The position numbers and the translations under genes were made by a program. The notes under the pieces were generated by a model that saw nothing but the letters and a program-made list of their open reading frames with translations, made no database searches and was not told where the DNA came from. A stretch of 64,000 bases of DNA, from positions 14,672,865 to 14,736,864 of the forward strand of contig NC_074716.1 in assembly GCF_947242115.1 (NCBI RefSeq), read 5' to 3'. Within the stretch, counting starts at the first letter, position 1; every line of letters starts with the position of its first letter. Source of the stretch: Biomphalaria glabrata. Its lineage: Eukaryota; Mollusca; Gastropoda; Planorbidae. Positions 36,946 through 49,100 of the stretch are shown one piece after another.

Positions 36946-39439
36946 TTTTTGTTTATAGGCCAAAGAAAGTAAGCTTTTCGTAATCATGATAAGATATTTT
37001 TTTGTATAAAATAAATTTCTGCTTATAACTAAATAAATGAGAGATTTTAGCATATATTACCTACACTTCCTCTAATCAGCTTGCAAATTCATGGGTGGAA
37101 GTACACTGCCTGGACACGAATTAAGAGCTCTAACGATTTACCTAGAAATTTGACAGTTTATGTATTATATCTTTAGGGAAAAAAATAATAAAATAATAGC
37201 TGATTGGCAATATGGGAAAAACTCTTGTTTGACCATGATAATTTTTAAAAATATAATAGGCTTAATCATCTTAGAATTAAATTTGGTGTATTTTGAAAAT
37301 ACGTCAGTGGAAATTCCCGCATGCAATCACAATCAGTAAAGAATTGAATAAATACATAATTATGTTGTAATAATTAGCTTGCGTATCTAGGATTTGTTTT
37401 CGATGGGGGAAGGGTAAAAATTCTTTTAAAAAATTTTTAATTAATTATAAGTTATTGAGCGGACGCCCTCACTCGTACAAAAATTCATCACCTTCATAAA
37501 GGAGAAATAAAAACAACACTTTTTTATGTTAGGCCTACTTGTTTAATTGTCTATTGTGTATTCACCACATTCATGTTGCATAGGCCTACTTATAAGACAA
37601 TTTGAGAAGCATAACGGAGCATTGACTAAGCATTAATTACAGTTGACAATAATGTTACAAAACTTTTACAACACTAAATGCAAACAAGCTAGCGTCTGTG
37701 CGAAGGTATGTAGGGCCTAAAGCATAAAACTATAAATTATCTTTTTATTTTATTTTATATTTTAAAAGTAAATTATATCTTTTCCCCTAAGTCTACTTAT
37801 TTTTAATTTGCCTTACGTCAGTTCCGCTTCCTTTTAGACGCATTCTTTATTTTTTAAAATCCTAATAGCCTAGCATTAATAAGATACATCTAGTCTTTTG
37901 TTTTTTTTACAGAAAGAAAGAGAGAGAGAGAGAGAGGGAGGGAGAGAGCAAGTAATGGTAGTCCTACTTTGTAACGCTGTCAAAAAAAATAAAAAATCAT
38001 TCATAGTTACATTCAAAATGTTTGTAAAATGTCTTACATGTTTCAGATGCTCCTTCAGAGTTGAAGATAATCTACATCCTAGTCCGAACCTTCGATCCGC
38101 AGGACGACGGTGGATGGCAGCGGGCTGGGTATGAGCACGGGACTATTGAGACAATCGAACGACAGTCCAAAGCGCATATCGCACGAACAGGCAGTCAGGG
38201 GTGAGATAAACTTTAATAAATAAAACCAAATTGATATTTCTGTTTATTTAGAGAACAAAATACCAAAATAAATATAGAAAGGAGAAAAGGAATGTGGCAT
38301 TCATTTGGGGCCTTCGCAAAATGCTTATTTTTCTCTAGGCCTGAAACTGATAGTAGGCGTATGGAAAAATGTATGCGATGTCTAATACCGTACATGGCTT
38401 GCATTAAGATTTAAAGTTTTTTTTTTAAAAAGTAAAACTAACCAAAAAAATAATAAAAAGGTGGGCTCACGGTCGAAATATAATATAGATTGAATGGAAG
38501 CCGAAGAAAAGTCATAGAGTGTACGGAAGGACTAACTTTTACGAAGGACTAACTTTTTGTTGTTGGCAGGGTGGGGTGCTACTAAAATTAACGATCCCAA
38601 AATATGAGAGCCTGTATGTGTCCGGGGAGGGTGGGGGAGGCGCATTATGAAGCGGGCCTTTCCAAATCAGGTCAAATGTCTATGTCGAAGAAATGAATAA
38701 TCGCAGGTTAAAAAACAAAACAAAATGGGGGTTCCAGAGAACGAAAGAGAGAAAGAGAGAGTGGGCCATAAAATTTCATTGAAACAGATAACAATATCTT
38801 GGCCTAAAAAAGTATGTTAGATTGATCGTTAAAATGTGGCCCGCTCATTATAAAAAGAAAAGAAAGGGGTGTTCTGGCCATAATAAACAATATAAAGCCT
38901 GGGAACAAATCAACGGTGGTAGCAGGTGTGTACTGGAAGTTTATACTGTTTGTAATATATCTAGACTAAAAAAGCTAAATCTGTGCGATTAGAAATATTT
39001 TACCAATTATTTTTGTTTAGCGCAATTTCATGCTTTTAGCTTTCTCAATGCGTTATCACTTTGTCTGGATGAGTTGGGGAAAAAAAAGCAAGGAGGGATA
39101 TCTCTGTGAATGTTACTGTGATCGCTTTTTAAATACATTAAAATAAAAAGCTGTATGACTTGAATTAACGCACCTGTGTAGATAAATTAGATGTTTATAG
39201 TATGACAACTGTTTAAGTGCGGGGATATAAACCTCAAAGTTAATATCGAGGTGTTCTGTTTTTGCGCAAAGGGCATAGTGGAATGCCAATAATAACTCTG
39301 AGTGCTTTGATGTGCTTTCAGTTGAAAGCGTTAAGAGCTATCACAATTCATGTTAAAGCAAAGCTCATCGACGCAGCTCTCACACGGACGCTGTAAGTGT
39401 TTATTATAAGAAATCCGTTCCAATACTGTGATTATTATA
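36946..39439. other. Intergenic sequence, no gene seen
   Basis: Mostly AT-rich, with a GA microsatellite near 37912-37948 and another purine-rich stretch near 38740-38760. Short frames here lack protein-like composition. Confidence 0.45.
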
Positions 39440-40190
39440 CTGCACCTCGCGTAACCAGGCTCCATCATATCCAACGATGCTCTACTGGATAAAGATATTA
39501 ACAACAGGATTGCCAAAGCAATGGACACCATGTCACGGTTGCAGAAAAGAGTGTGGGACAACATATTGCTTACTAACAATACTAAAGTCTTAGTCTACCG
39601 GACCTGTGTGATGACTTTGCTATACTGAAGTGAAACATGGTCAACCTAATCATGGCAGGAAAAAAGTTGATTGTCTTCCACCTCCGATGCCTAAGGCGGA
39701 TCTTTAAAATTAGGTTGCAAGATAAAATAACCAATGAGGAAGCTCTACGAAGAGCAGGGTGCCAGGACATCCGCTATGTTATCAGCAGCAGACGCCTTGG
39801 CTGGCTTGGCCACGTTTGTAGAATGCCAGTAGGTCTACTTCCACAAGATATTCTGTATGGCGATCTAACAGAAGGCAGGAGAGTCGCTGGTCGCCCACTT
39901 GACAGAAGCTCTTCAAAATCGACACTAGCAGCTGGGAAAATATGGCGCTGGATAGATCCACATGGAGAGAGAGCATAAAGGAAAGGTATCGGATTGCAGA
40001 TGACATACACAACAGCAGCAGAAAGAAGGGTGAAAATGCAACGACGCCTGGTGATTACATATGCCCAATCTGTGACCACAGCTGTGTATCTCTTTCGGTT
40101 TGGGTCCCAATCCTAGAATAGGATAAGACACAAGCTGCCTACAAAGAAGTGTCATACAGTGGGTCTTATGGATATGTTTTAAGTGATTTT
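39440..40190 (+). mobile_element. LINE 3' fragment with C-terminal zinc-finger motif
   Basis: The frames read KAMDTMSRLQKRVWDN, TKVLVYRTCVMTLLY, HLRCLRRIFKIRLQDKITN, RRLGWLGHVCRMP and PQDILYGDLTEGRR. This is the C-terminal third of a LINE ORF2. The segment GDYICPICDHSC at about 40050-40085 starts a C2H2-type finger common at the end of such proteins. One frame stays open for 113 residues, but stops and shifts separate it from the others. Dead, 5'-truncated copy, same family as 29580-29824. Confidence 0.88.
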
Positions 40191-40202
40191 ATGACATAAA
40201 GC

Positions 40203-40446
40203 GTGGTCGAGAGGCCAAGTGCGCTTGAACTTGGCTTGGCTTGACTACCTAGAAGGGGGCTCGAGGTTCGACACCCGACTCGGGCAGAGTTGTGTTTACT
40301 GAGCGCCTAAAGGCAGCACGGAAAACCAACTCCTAGATACCCCCTCCCCCCCACCGGTCCACAAATGAGATTGGACCAAAAGCGCTCTGAGCATGCTATA
40401 AGCATGAAAGTGGCGCTATATAAAAGCTATAATAATAATAATAATA
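40203..40446 (+). mobile_element. tRNA-derived SINE (family S1), copy 1
   Basis: The A-box-like TGGTCGAGAGGCCAAGTG and B-box GAGGTTCGACACC lie in a tRNA-like head. A body with GCAGAGTTGTGTTTACTGAG follows. The tail is GCGCTCTGAG...GCGCTATATAAAAGC and ends in an AAT repeat. The second copy at 47267 shares head, body and tail. It abuts the LINE fragment that ends at about 40190. Confidence 0.9.
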
Positions 40447-43166
40447 TACAAGTTTTGACCCAGCCACATTATCAAAGAGTGGTGTACTGTTTGTGAAGGC
40501 TTTTATGCTTATAAAGTCGTAAAGGGATATTGATGATTTAAAAAAGAGAGAGAGAAATAGAAAACATAAGTTGATGTGATATACTAGATCTAGATCGTTT
40601 TTAAATCGAATAGTTGTGAAACTGATCCATCAGCATCTGACCGTAACACATGATTTGACAATAGGCCTACAAAATATTGGCTTATTTATTTCAAATACTT
40701 GCCTGTACATGAGTTTACAAACTAGTCTAAATCCTATAGTGGGATTAGGGCGTAGTAAGTAAAGTAACTTCTCTTTTCAGACCACACGGTCTATAGGGCA
40801 GATGATGTTTTTGAGGCCCACGGTTTACGAGGGTGTCATGTTGTCAGCACAACGACCAACCGCATTTACCACTTGAGCTACACCAATGTAGATTCTTGTT
40901 AGTAACCGTAGGGCAGTCTTGATGACCTTCCACATCATGGTAAAATGTATCTGTGAGCATTGTAGGACTACAATACATTTTGTTTCCCCTTTTCAAATCA
41001 GATTGAATATTAACTTATTTAAAAAAAAATAATAGGATACTAAAAAATAAAAAAATAAGGCAGTATCTTCAACCCAAAGTTTAAGAAAGGGAATAGTGTT
41101 TCTGGGGGTAACGCAATCTAGCTATTTCTTTAAGAAAGCGAATAGAGCTTCTGGTTGTTACTAGACTAGCTGTGTTTCTTTTTTTTTTTTTTCGTTTTTT
41201 TAAATTGGATGCAGATATCCAGTTCCCATGCCGGACTCAAAGTAGATCCTGGGTTGTTTTTTTTTCATTGTCTATGAACGTCTTCAGAGGCAGCTTTTCT
41301 TTAGGGGCGGAGCTTTTGAAAGACTTCTCTAATCTTCACGAAAAAGATTGCCTGTGGTACACGCTCAACTCCATACGAGATATGTGCTCTGATTGGTGCA
41401 TCTGTATTTTATACGACAAGAAGATAAGATCATGGCTTCATGTTGGCATCAAACAGAAAATCTTTATTTTTATTGTGTATGTAACATTTATTCAATATTA
41501 GTATGGCTGAAAAAATATTAAAAAAATATATATATAAAAAAGTACACAACATACACGTCTAGACATAGTCAGGCTGGAAACAAACAAGTTTGAGAGTTGA
41601 ATTTGATTTTGATTTTTTTTTTTTAAAAAGATGATTGCATTCCGTTGAAATTCTTCATATTTAGATAATGATTTAAAAGTGTTTCTTTACCATTGAAAGT
41701 TTACCAACACAAAATAAAAATGCACACAAAAACTGTGCATAAAGCAAAATAAAAAATACAAAACACCTTTAATTCAGGTCACATGTGTCAATAAATAAAT
41801 AGAAAAATAACACAGCAAATAAATGTTTACGATTTCGTTGTATAAAAGCATGAAATGATCTAACAGCACAAAGTAGTAAACAAAAAATATTGCACTATGC
41901 CAGTTGGCCATTCACACAATAATCTACAGAGTAGGCCTACATTTTGTGCCACTAGCCGGCAGTATGTATGGCACTTCGTCTCAGTAGGCTTGCTACTGAC
42001 CTAAGGAGATTTAGATCTAGTCAGCACTCACCACAGTGGTCAGCCGATGCTGCTTTCTAACATGTGCGTGTGTGTGTTTGACTAGTTCGAGAGTTGGAAT
42101 TACGCAAAATGAAATAACTTTCTAAGAGAGAGAGTAAGAGAGAGAGAGGTTTGGACTCAAGAAATTGAAAATCACTTTTTAAAAATCGTTTAATTAAATT
42201 TACCCCCCCCCCTTTGTTTCCTCCTTATTTTTTTTCCTTCTCTCTCCCTTCACTCCCTTTTTTTACATTTTGTTCGTCTGTTTTGTAAACAAGAATAAAA
42301 CTTCAAAAAATTCCTTGTAAACAGAGAAACTGTTTTTTTTTTAAATCGATCTCTTAGAAACATTTCAGTGGCTGATTTTTTACTTTAGAAAATGTACGCA
42401 CTGGGTTGATGAAGTCTGTAGACCCTCACCCCCCTTCCCTCACACACTGAAAGAACTAAAGACTAGGATGAAGTTAAAGAAATGTTTCACCGTGGAACTA
42501 TATTTTAACTATCTCAATCTATTCACAGTGAAGAAGAAGTAGCCCACATTACACCATTCTTCTCGTGATCAACTCTTCCCAAAGGCGTAGCGTGGCTAGC
42601 ACAATGACTTAAATGTCTTCACAGAATTCAAAAGAACCATTTCATTGCCAGACCATCATTTGTACTGACTCGCCATCCACCAGCCTCTATATAGACATAC
42701 AGTAATTACTTTCTTATTCTCTACCAATTGTTGTATTATACACATCTATTAGGAACTTCTAAGATCAATATTTTTTAAAAAGTTAATCTAAAAAAAAGAT
42801 TTTTAAATATTTGGCAAGCGTAGGGCCTACAATACAATGACAACACTATAAATATATTTTAAAAAATTGGCCACATTAAATTTTCTAATAGGAGTTCTCG
42901 GAGTATTTTGTTATAATTTAATCCAACAATCTGTTAAAGCACAGCTTATTATGAAGATGGCAGGTTAATGTGTCAGAAGCTAGGAGATATAAAATCTGTA
43001 AATGATTGTATAAAACATTTGAAAATTATATGATGGAGATGTAGTTATGAATTGTTCCAAACTTCAAAAAAAAATTGTTTCTGCTTCACTAATAAATTTA
43101 TACAATTTGTTGTTTATACAAACAATTTAAAAACAATAAACCGGTGGTCTAGATAAAGTGAAGCTT
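40447..43166. other. Region 3' of the CUB/sushi gene, including its presumed 3' UTR
   Basis: No supported gene. Part of it must be the 3' UTR of the gene ending at 43167, and the nearest obvious minus-strand AATAAA cluster is near 41463-41475. A 109-codon frame at 41172-41501 starts in a T-run and is not protein-like. AT-rich with C-, T- and GA-runs. Confidence 0.4.
40775..40885 (-). mobile_element. SINE family S2 fragment (tail part)
   Basis: TTTTCAGACCACACGGTCTATAGGGCAG... with ACCAACCGCATTTACC parallels the tail side of the S2 SINE at 53936-54187 in the same orientation. The tRNA-like head is missing. Confidence 0.6.
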
Positions 43167-46100
43167 TTATACATCAATGTCATCCACACTCGCATCGCTC
43201 TGGAGAATCAATGCGTCATTCTCTACGATGTCAGCGTAGATGTCAGCGTTTGCATCCGTTGGTTTGGAAACTTTTATCTCCTCATGAGTCCCGCTCTCAG
43301 AGTCGCTGATGACATCCAGAACATCGGCAATGTCTTCGACTGTCAGCTTTGCCCTCTTGTGAGCAGCGTCTTCGTCGTCGCTAGATGAGAGGCTGTCTAG
43401 AGACTGCTCCATTTGTACTGCAGTGGGAGAGAGTGTCACTCGAGGCCTTTCTACGTCAGAAGTGTCGCTTGAACTTTCTGAAATTTCCAGCCTTGTGATT
43501 GACGGAATCTTTGCAGAAATTTCCGGAGCTAGTTCACTTGAAAGAAAACGGTTGAAAACCACAGAATCTTCAGTTGAAGGAATTGGTGAGGGTGAAAGTG
43601 GTGGAGGCAATTCAGAGAAAGACACATGTACAGGTTCTCGCTCTGGGAGTAATACAGAACTTGTTTCTTCAACTATTTGTTGTGATTCATTTCTTTCAGT
43701 TTCTATTGCGCCTGTCAGTCCGGTATTTTCAAAGCTGTACGACATGTGATCACCACTTTCAGAGTCAGTTATCGTGGACACTGACTGACCACTGGACACA
43801 GAGAGACTGCTGCTTCGTGAACTAATGGACAAATCTATAGAATATTGTTTTTCTAGGTGATACTTCTCATCATCTACCTCATCAATCTGAACTAACTTAG
43901 ATGTTTCTGGCACCTCCATGTCATCAAGTGACGGCATTTTTTGCACGTCAGCAGATTCATAGTCCGTTCTTTCAGTAAGACAGGGCGCCACATCTTCTTC
44001 TTCATCTTCATCTTCTTCAGTAAAGTCTTCATCTCTACTAATGTCATTGACTATAGAGCCATTCATATTTTCTGACGTTATTTGCAACCTTAAGGTATCC
44101 TCCACACTTTGCTTAGATTCGGACAACGGGGAGTCATTTGTGTTCAGGTCACTCTTATGGCTACTTCCTCCGATGCTATCTGTATCTAAATCAGTGACCA
44201 GATGTCGATTGCTGTTCTGTGATGTCATGGATAAGCATCGTTCTCTAGCAGTTTCTGGAAGACCTTCCAGCATGCTTTCATCAATGATCGAGCTTTCGCT
44301 TATGATGGAAGAGATAGAGGTAGTTGACCTCCCCAGCATCTCAACTGTTACTTGGTGGATATCTTCGAGGACTGTTTGGACATTTTCTGGCGCACCAGTA
44401 AACGACGACTTGCGGGCAGATTTAAATGGGTCAACACTGTAGCTTCTCATTCTTTTTTCTGGTAAATTCGGTTCGAAAGTTAGCGACCTTGACCTCGACC
44501 TTGCCTCGGCACATACTTCCTCAAAGCTCGGCTGTTCAAAAATTAGTTTCACTATTCTCATATAGTTGCTTCCCTTGTTTATGTTAGACTCTGCTGTATC
44601 GTTACTTTCTTCTAGTTTCTGGTTGTATGTTTCTGATGTTATCTCATGATCTTGACTAGCCGTGTCAATGCTGCTCAACTGCCCTTCTTGGAGGTCTAAA
44701 GATTCTGATATCGACGCGGTGTCACTTAATGTCTCAATACTTGAACTCGATAAACGAGCCTGCAGTTTCTTTCGTTTTGGCTTTATTCTAGGAGTACGCT
44801 GCTGCTTGGACAGTAGACGCTCCATTTCTTTGTCCATGGAATCGGTGCTGTCCGACTTCGGAGGTGGTTTCCCGTCAGAATTATCATTTCCCTCAGAACT
44901 ATAGGAGCTTAATGTGATCTCCGACAGCGGCCTAGAAGAGAGGGTCTCGTCCTGTTTAGAAAACATCCATTGCTTCTTTTGGATAAATTTTCGGTCTTTT
45001 TCTTCATCATCCTCCTCGTTAACAAAGGCCTGGTTAACGTAGTGAAAATTTTGATTCACTGGGTTCAGATCGTCAGGAGTAACTGCGCCTGTATTCCTCG
45101 CAAAATATTCATCCGCATCCTCCACAACTAGACTGACTGGTCGTCTGCTGCGGTCGTAGATCGGGTTGCTGAACTTGCCGAATTCCCTTCCAATGATCAT
45201 CCTGACAGGGTATCTCTTCCTGTAGAAAATGTAGCCACCCAATGCGATCAAACAGATGCCAATGATAGACATTATTATTCCCAATGCAATTTTCCAGCCG
45301 TCACCGGAGCTTTCTGAATTTTCAGTAGCCAGAGTGGTATTTATGTCAGCCAAAATGACCGCGCCCGTGTTAATAAGTATTGTGTTGTCTGTACTATTGG
45401 TTTCTACCGTCGTCGAACTAGAGAGAAAGAGTGGTGAAGACGAATCGTTATTTACTAAAGCAGTAATGTCTGGGATGTATTCAGTTGGTTGTATAATGTC
45501 AGTGCGCTTATTGGTGGTCTCTAAAACATCAGTTTGGAACGATGGTGTATCAGAAGTCTGTAATGCGGGTGAAATAGTAGAGGTCGTTAAGGGCGCAATA
45601 AAAGGCTGTTGTGTTGAAGTACTTGGTGAGTTGGCCTGGGTTGTCATGGGAGACTGTACAACGGAAGTACTGGGTGAGACAACGGGTGTTGTCTGAGTAG
45701 GCACTGCTGAAATCTGTAGTATCTGTAAAGAGAGAAAAAGCATCATATCTAAGTCACACGATCATAAAGTTAAGACTACTAAGAAGTCATTAAAATCAAA
45801 ACAAATACAAAGTAAAAGATGGATGATGATGTAATAGAATGACTGGAAGTGATGTACTAATAAAGTAAATGAGATTATAAGCTCAATACAACTCACACAC
45901 TCATTCAACCTACACGCTCATTTCTCATGAAAGTGGACGAACCTAAACATTGTAGGGGTAGTTCATTTACTGCTTAAAGAGACCCCAAGGGATCTGCCAC
46001 TCAGCTACCTAGTTCTAAGGATATGAGGATACAATATTTCCAATGTAGGCTATCTAACAGAAACCCAAGTTTGACACTGTAGCCTCTGAGAAACTAGTGT

Positions 46101-49100
46101 TTTATTAGTGACATACGACATAAAAGATTTCAGGCTCCATCTGAACTTCTATAGTGATTTGTAGCGACCCCCGAAAAAGAAATAGCCGCAATTTGTTTTG
46201 TGTGGTCTGTCCGTCCCATTTAGAAACTAGAAAAGATAATGAAAATCAGATATCATAATATTTTAGATCATTTAAAGCCATTAACCCCACGTCCAAAGGT
46301 CATCAACTATCCGTCAATAGTACACACTCACCAGGACTTCAATGTTACCATAACTTTCTATCTCTGTATTTACACGTAGAAAAGCAATGCTCACGCAGGC
46401 CGTATTTAGACAGGCGACAAGCAGGACCTTGTCCATTAGGTTTGAGTGATCGCTGGTTATCATGCTTTAAATAACTATTATGTAGGTAGCATGAAATTCA
46501 AAGGTTTTGATATTCGTTCTTAAAATGTCGAAAGTTGTAAGGCGGACCAGTCGGAGTCCGCCAGAGTTTGTGTGATAACACAGACTCTATCTGTAATCAG
46601 GTTTTTAATTATTTCCTTTCTTTTTTGTTTTTATTCGCTATGTTTATACTAATTTTAAGACTTGTATTAAAGGGCGATTGGTAAATTTAACATCGTTAAC
46701 ATCGTTGTGTTCAATCATACAGTTAACAACATGAGTTTTTTTTCCGTTAATTTCTTGTTTGATTATTATAGGGTAAGAAAATGTAAATTATTTGTTTCGT
46801 AGATTAAATAATAATAAGGCTTGTCTTCGAGTCCGGAGATTAATAAGGAATGCAGTATTTCACGTAGATACGCAGCCCCAGCTGTGACCTACATATTTTG
46901 CCACATCCAGGGCAAGTATAACCATTGTCAGCCGGTGGTCGATTAAAATTTTCTTTTCGCCGTCAGCGTGCGGATTTTCTTTTAGTCTCAAATGTGTATC
47001 CCGCGGCGTTTGTGAGTGATTTCCAGCTGTCTCGCTCTGAGGCCGCATGCAACCAGGTGCTCTCTTCTATGTCAGCTAAGGCAAGTTGGCGCCTAAGATG
47101 GTCTTTTAAAGCGTTTCCGTGGGGCGCCTCTGTTACGTCGACCATCTTTTAGCTCACCAATAAAAGACTGCCTTTGGCAAAGGTATTGGGGGGGGGGGGG
47201 TAGATTAAATTCTAACAACAAAACACTTGAAGTAGTTTTCAAAAGTTACATTGTTTACAACATTATGTGGTCGAGAGGCTAAGTGCGCTTGAACTTGGCT
47301 TGCCTTGGCTACCTATGAAAGGGGTTCGAGGCTCGACCCCCAACTCGAGCAGAGTTGTGTTTACTGAGCGCAGCACGGAAAACCTACTCCTAGATACCTC
47401 CTCCCCCCACTGGTGCACAAATGAGATTGGACCATAGCGCTCTGAGCATGCTATAAGCATGAAAGTAGCGCTATATAAAAGCCATAATTTATTTAATCTT
47501 CATTTAGATCTCATCTGACATGATCACAACTAGATTGATACCTGGATGCACGTAGGACGTAATTATCTTCTCTTCTCAAGGCACATCAGTTATTTATAAG
47601 ATAAGATATGTATATGATATGTATAAGTGGATTGATTAGGTGGGTTGAACTACCGAATGATAGTGTAGTTTAAATAGGCAATATATAATAGGTTAATTAA
47701 AAGAAGGATTTTAGATATAAAACAATTAAACATATTCTTTACATTTTTTGCGCCCATCAGGCTGATAATGATATTCTGACGTATTATATATATGGCGTGA
47801 AGCTGTGAGTCTCGGAGTCTCAAGATTTGAAGCAAGAAGAGTGGCCAGGGTGAAAGAGCGCCGAACCAACAAAAAGCTGAGAAAAGAAGCAGGCCTATCT
47901 GCAACTGACCAAACCCACCCATGCCACGTATTCGGCCGGCTTTTTTATAGGGAGGATTGGACTTTACAGTCACCTTCGAGTCCATAGGAAATGAGAAATG
48001 TGCTCATCTTCGATCACGAAGGAGGAGCTATATATATACAATTTATTTTCATGACCAATTATTTCATCTACATTGCATTCTCCTCCTAGTTACATCATTC
48101 AAATATGCAGGGCCTCTGCATCACATTCTGATGTAAAAGGGTTAAATCTGAAGTGCAGTGTGGCGAATAGGAAAACAATTTCTATTGAAGATGGCGGCGT
48201 CCATCAGTCCTAATAGAATATAATATAGTTTTGCATTTATGTATTGCAGGCTATTGTTACTGCTTTTAGCTGCTGCAATTACTCTGCTGAAATAGCTGCT
48301 GCTTATAACTGCTGTTGTAGAACTATTCTAATTCTAGGGAAGCTAGTGTTATTTTGTTTCTGTAGTGTTGCCTTATTAGTGGTTTAGTTATAAGTTATAG
48401 TCTGTTTCTGTTCTTAGTGAATACTAATAGTAAGTGTACTAAGGCTAAGATGTTCTTGTTTTAGTTATGGGTTGGTTGTAGTAGTAGGATATTGTAGATC
48501 TAGACTAGTTTATTGTAGTTTGTTTGTCGATCTAGGTCTAGGGTAGTAGTTGTAGTGATTTAGTTAGATAGTTGGTTTGGTTAGTTTGTTAGTGTTTTTA
48601 GTGGTGTAGATTTAGAGGGTTTTAGTTAGTTGATGGGTTCAGTAGTAGTGATTAGTCAAGTTAGTGTATATATTATATTTTATTATTGATTTATTTTTGT
48701 ATGTAAATAAAGTTTCTTTTTGTTTTATTTATCGTAAACTAAAGTTTGTTATCTTGTTTTCATTTAGTTAAGTTAGTATAGTTAGTTGTCTGGTTACTTA
48801 GGTGACTCTAGCCCCTTGGTCACCATACCGAGGTGCACAGATTGAGCCCACCCAGTAGCGCAAACATCTGCCTACTGTTGTATAGAATTTAATGTTGAGC
48901 AGCTGAGAAAAGGTCTCCACACTCGCGCCTGCCTGACCTGCTCACAGCAAAGAGTTTGGTTTAAGCCCAGGAACTAATAGAACTAGGCCTACCTCTGATT
49001 ACTGTGTTTCAACTGCCCAACATGAGTTCCAATGAACTATCTATGAGACATTTTATTTTGTCTGTTACGTTTTCTTTTTTCCCTTTACTCCTTGTTTTTA

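Noticed and set aside
41172-41501. Plus-strand 109-codon frame
   Set aside because: It starts in a T-run giving poly-F, lies in presumed 3' UTR of the opposite gene and has no recognisable domain or splice context.
43423-45696. Plus-strand open frames of 80-146 codons
   Set aside because: They are antisense shadows of the long minus-strand coding exon, with no protein-like pattern of their own.
46538-46565. Hairpin GGCGGACCAGTCGGAGTCCGCC
   Set aside because: A single isolated palindrome in an intron with no conserved context. No RNA gene could be supported.
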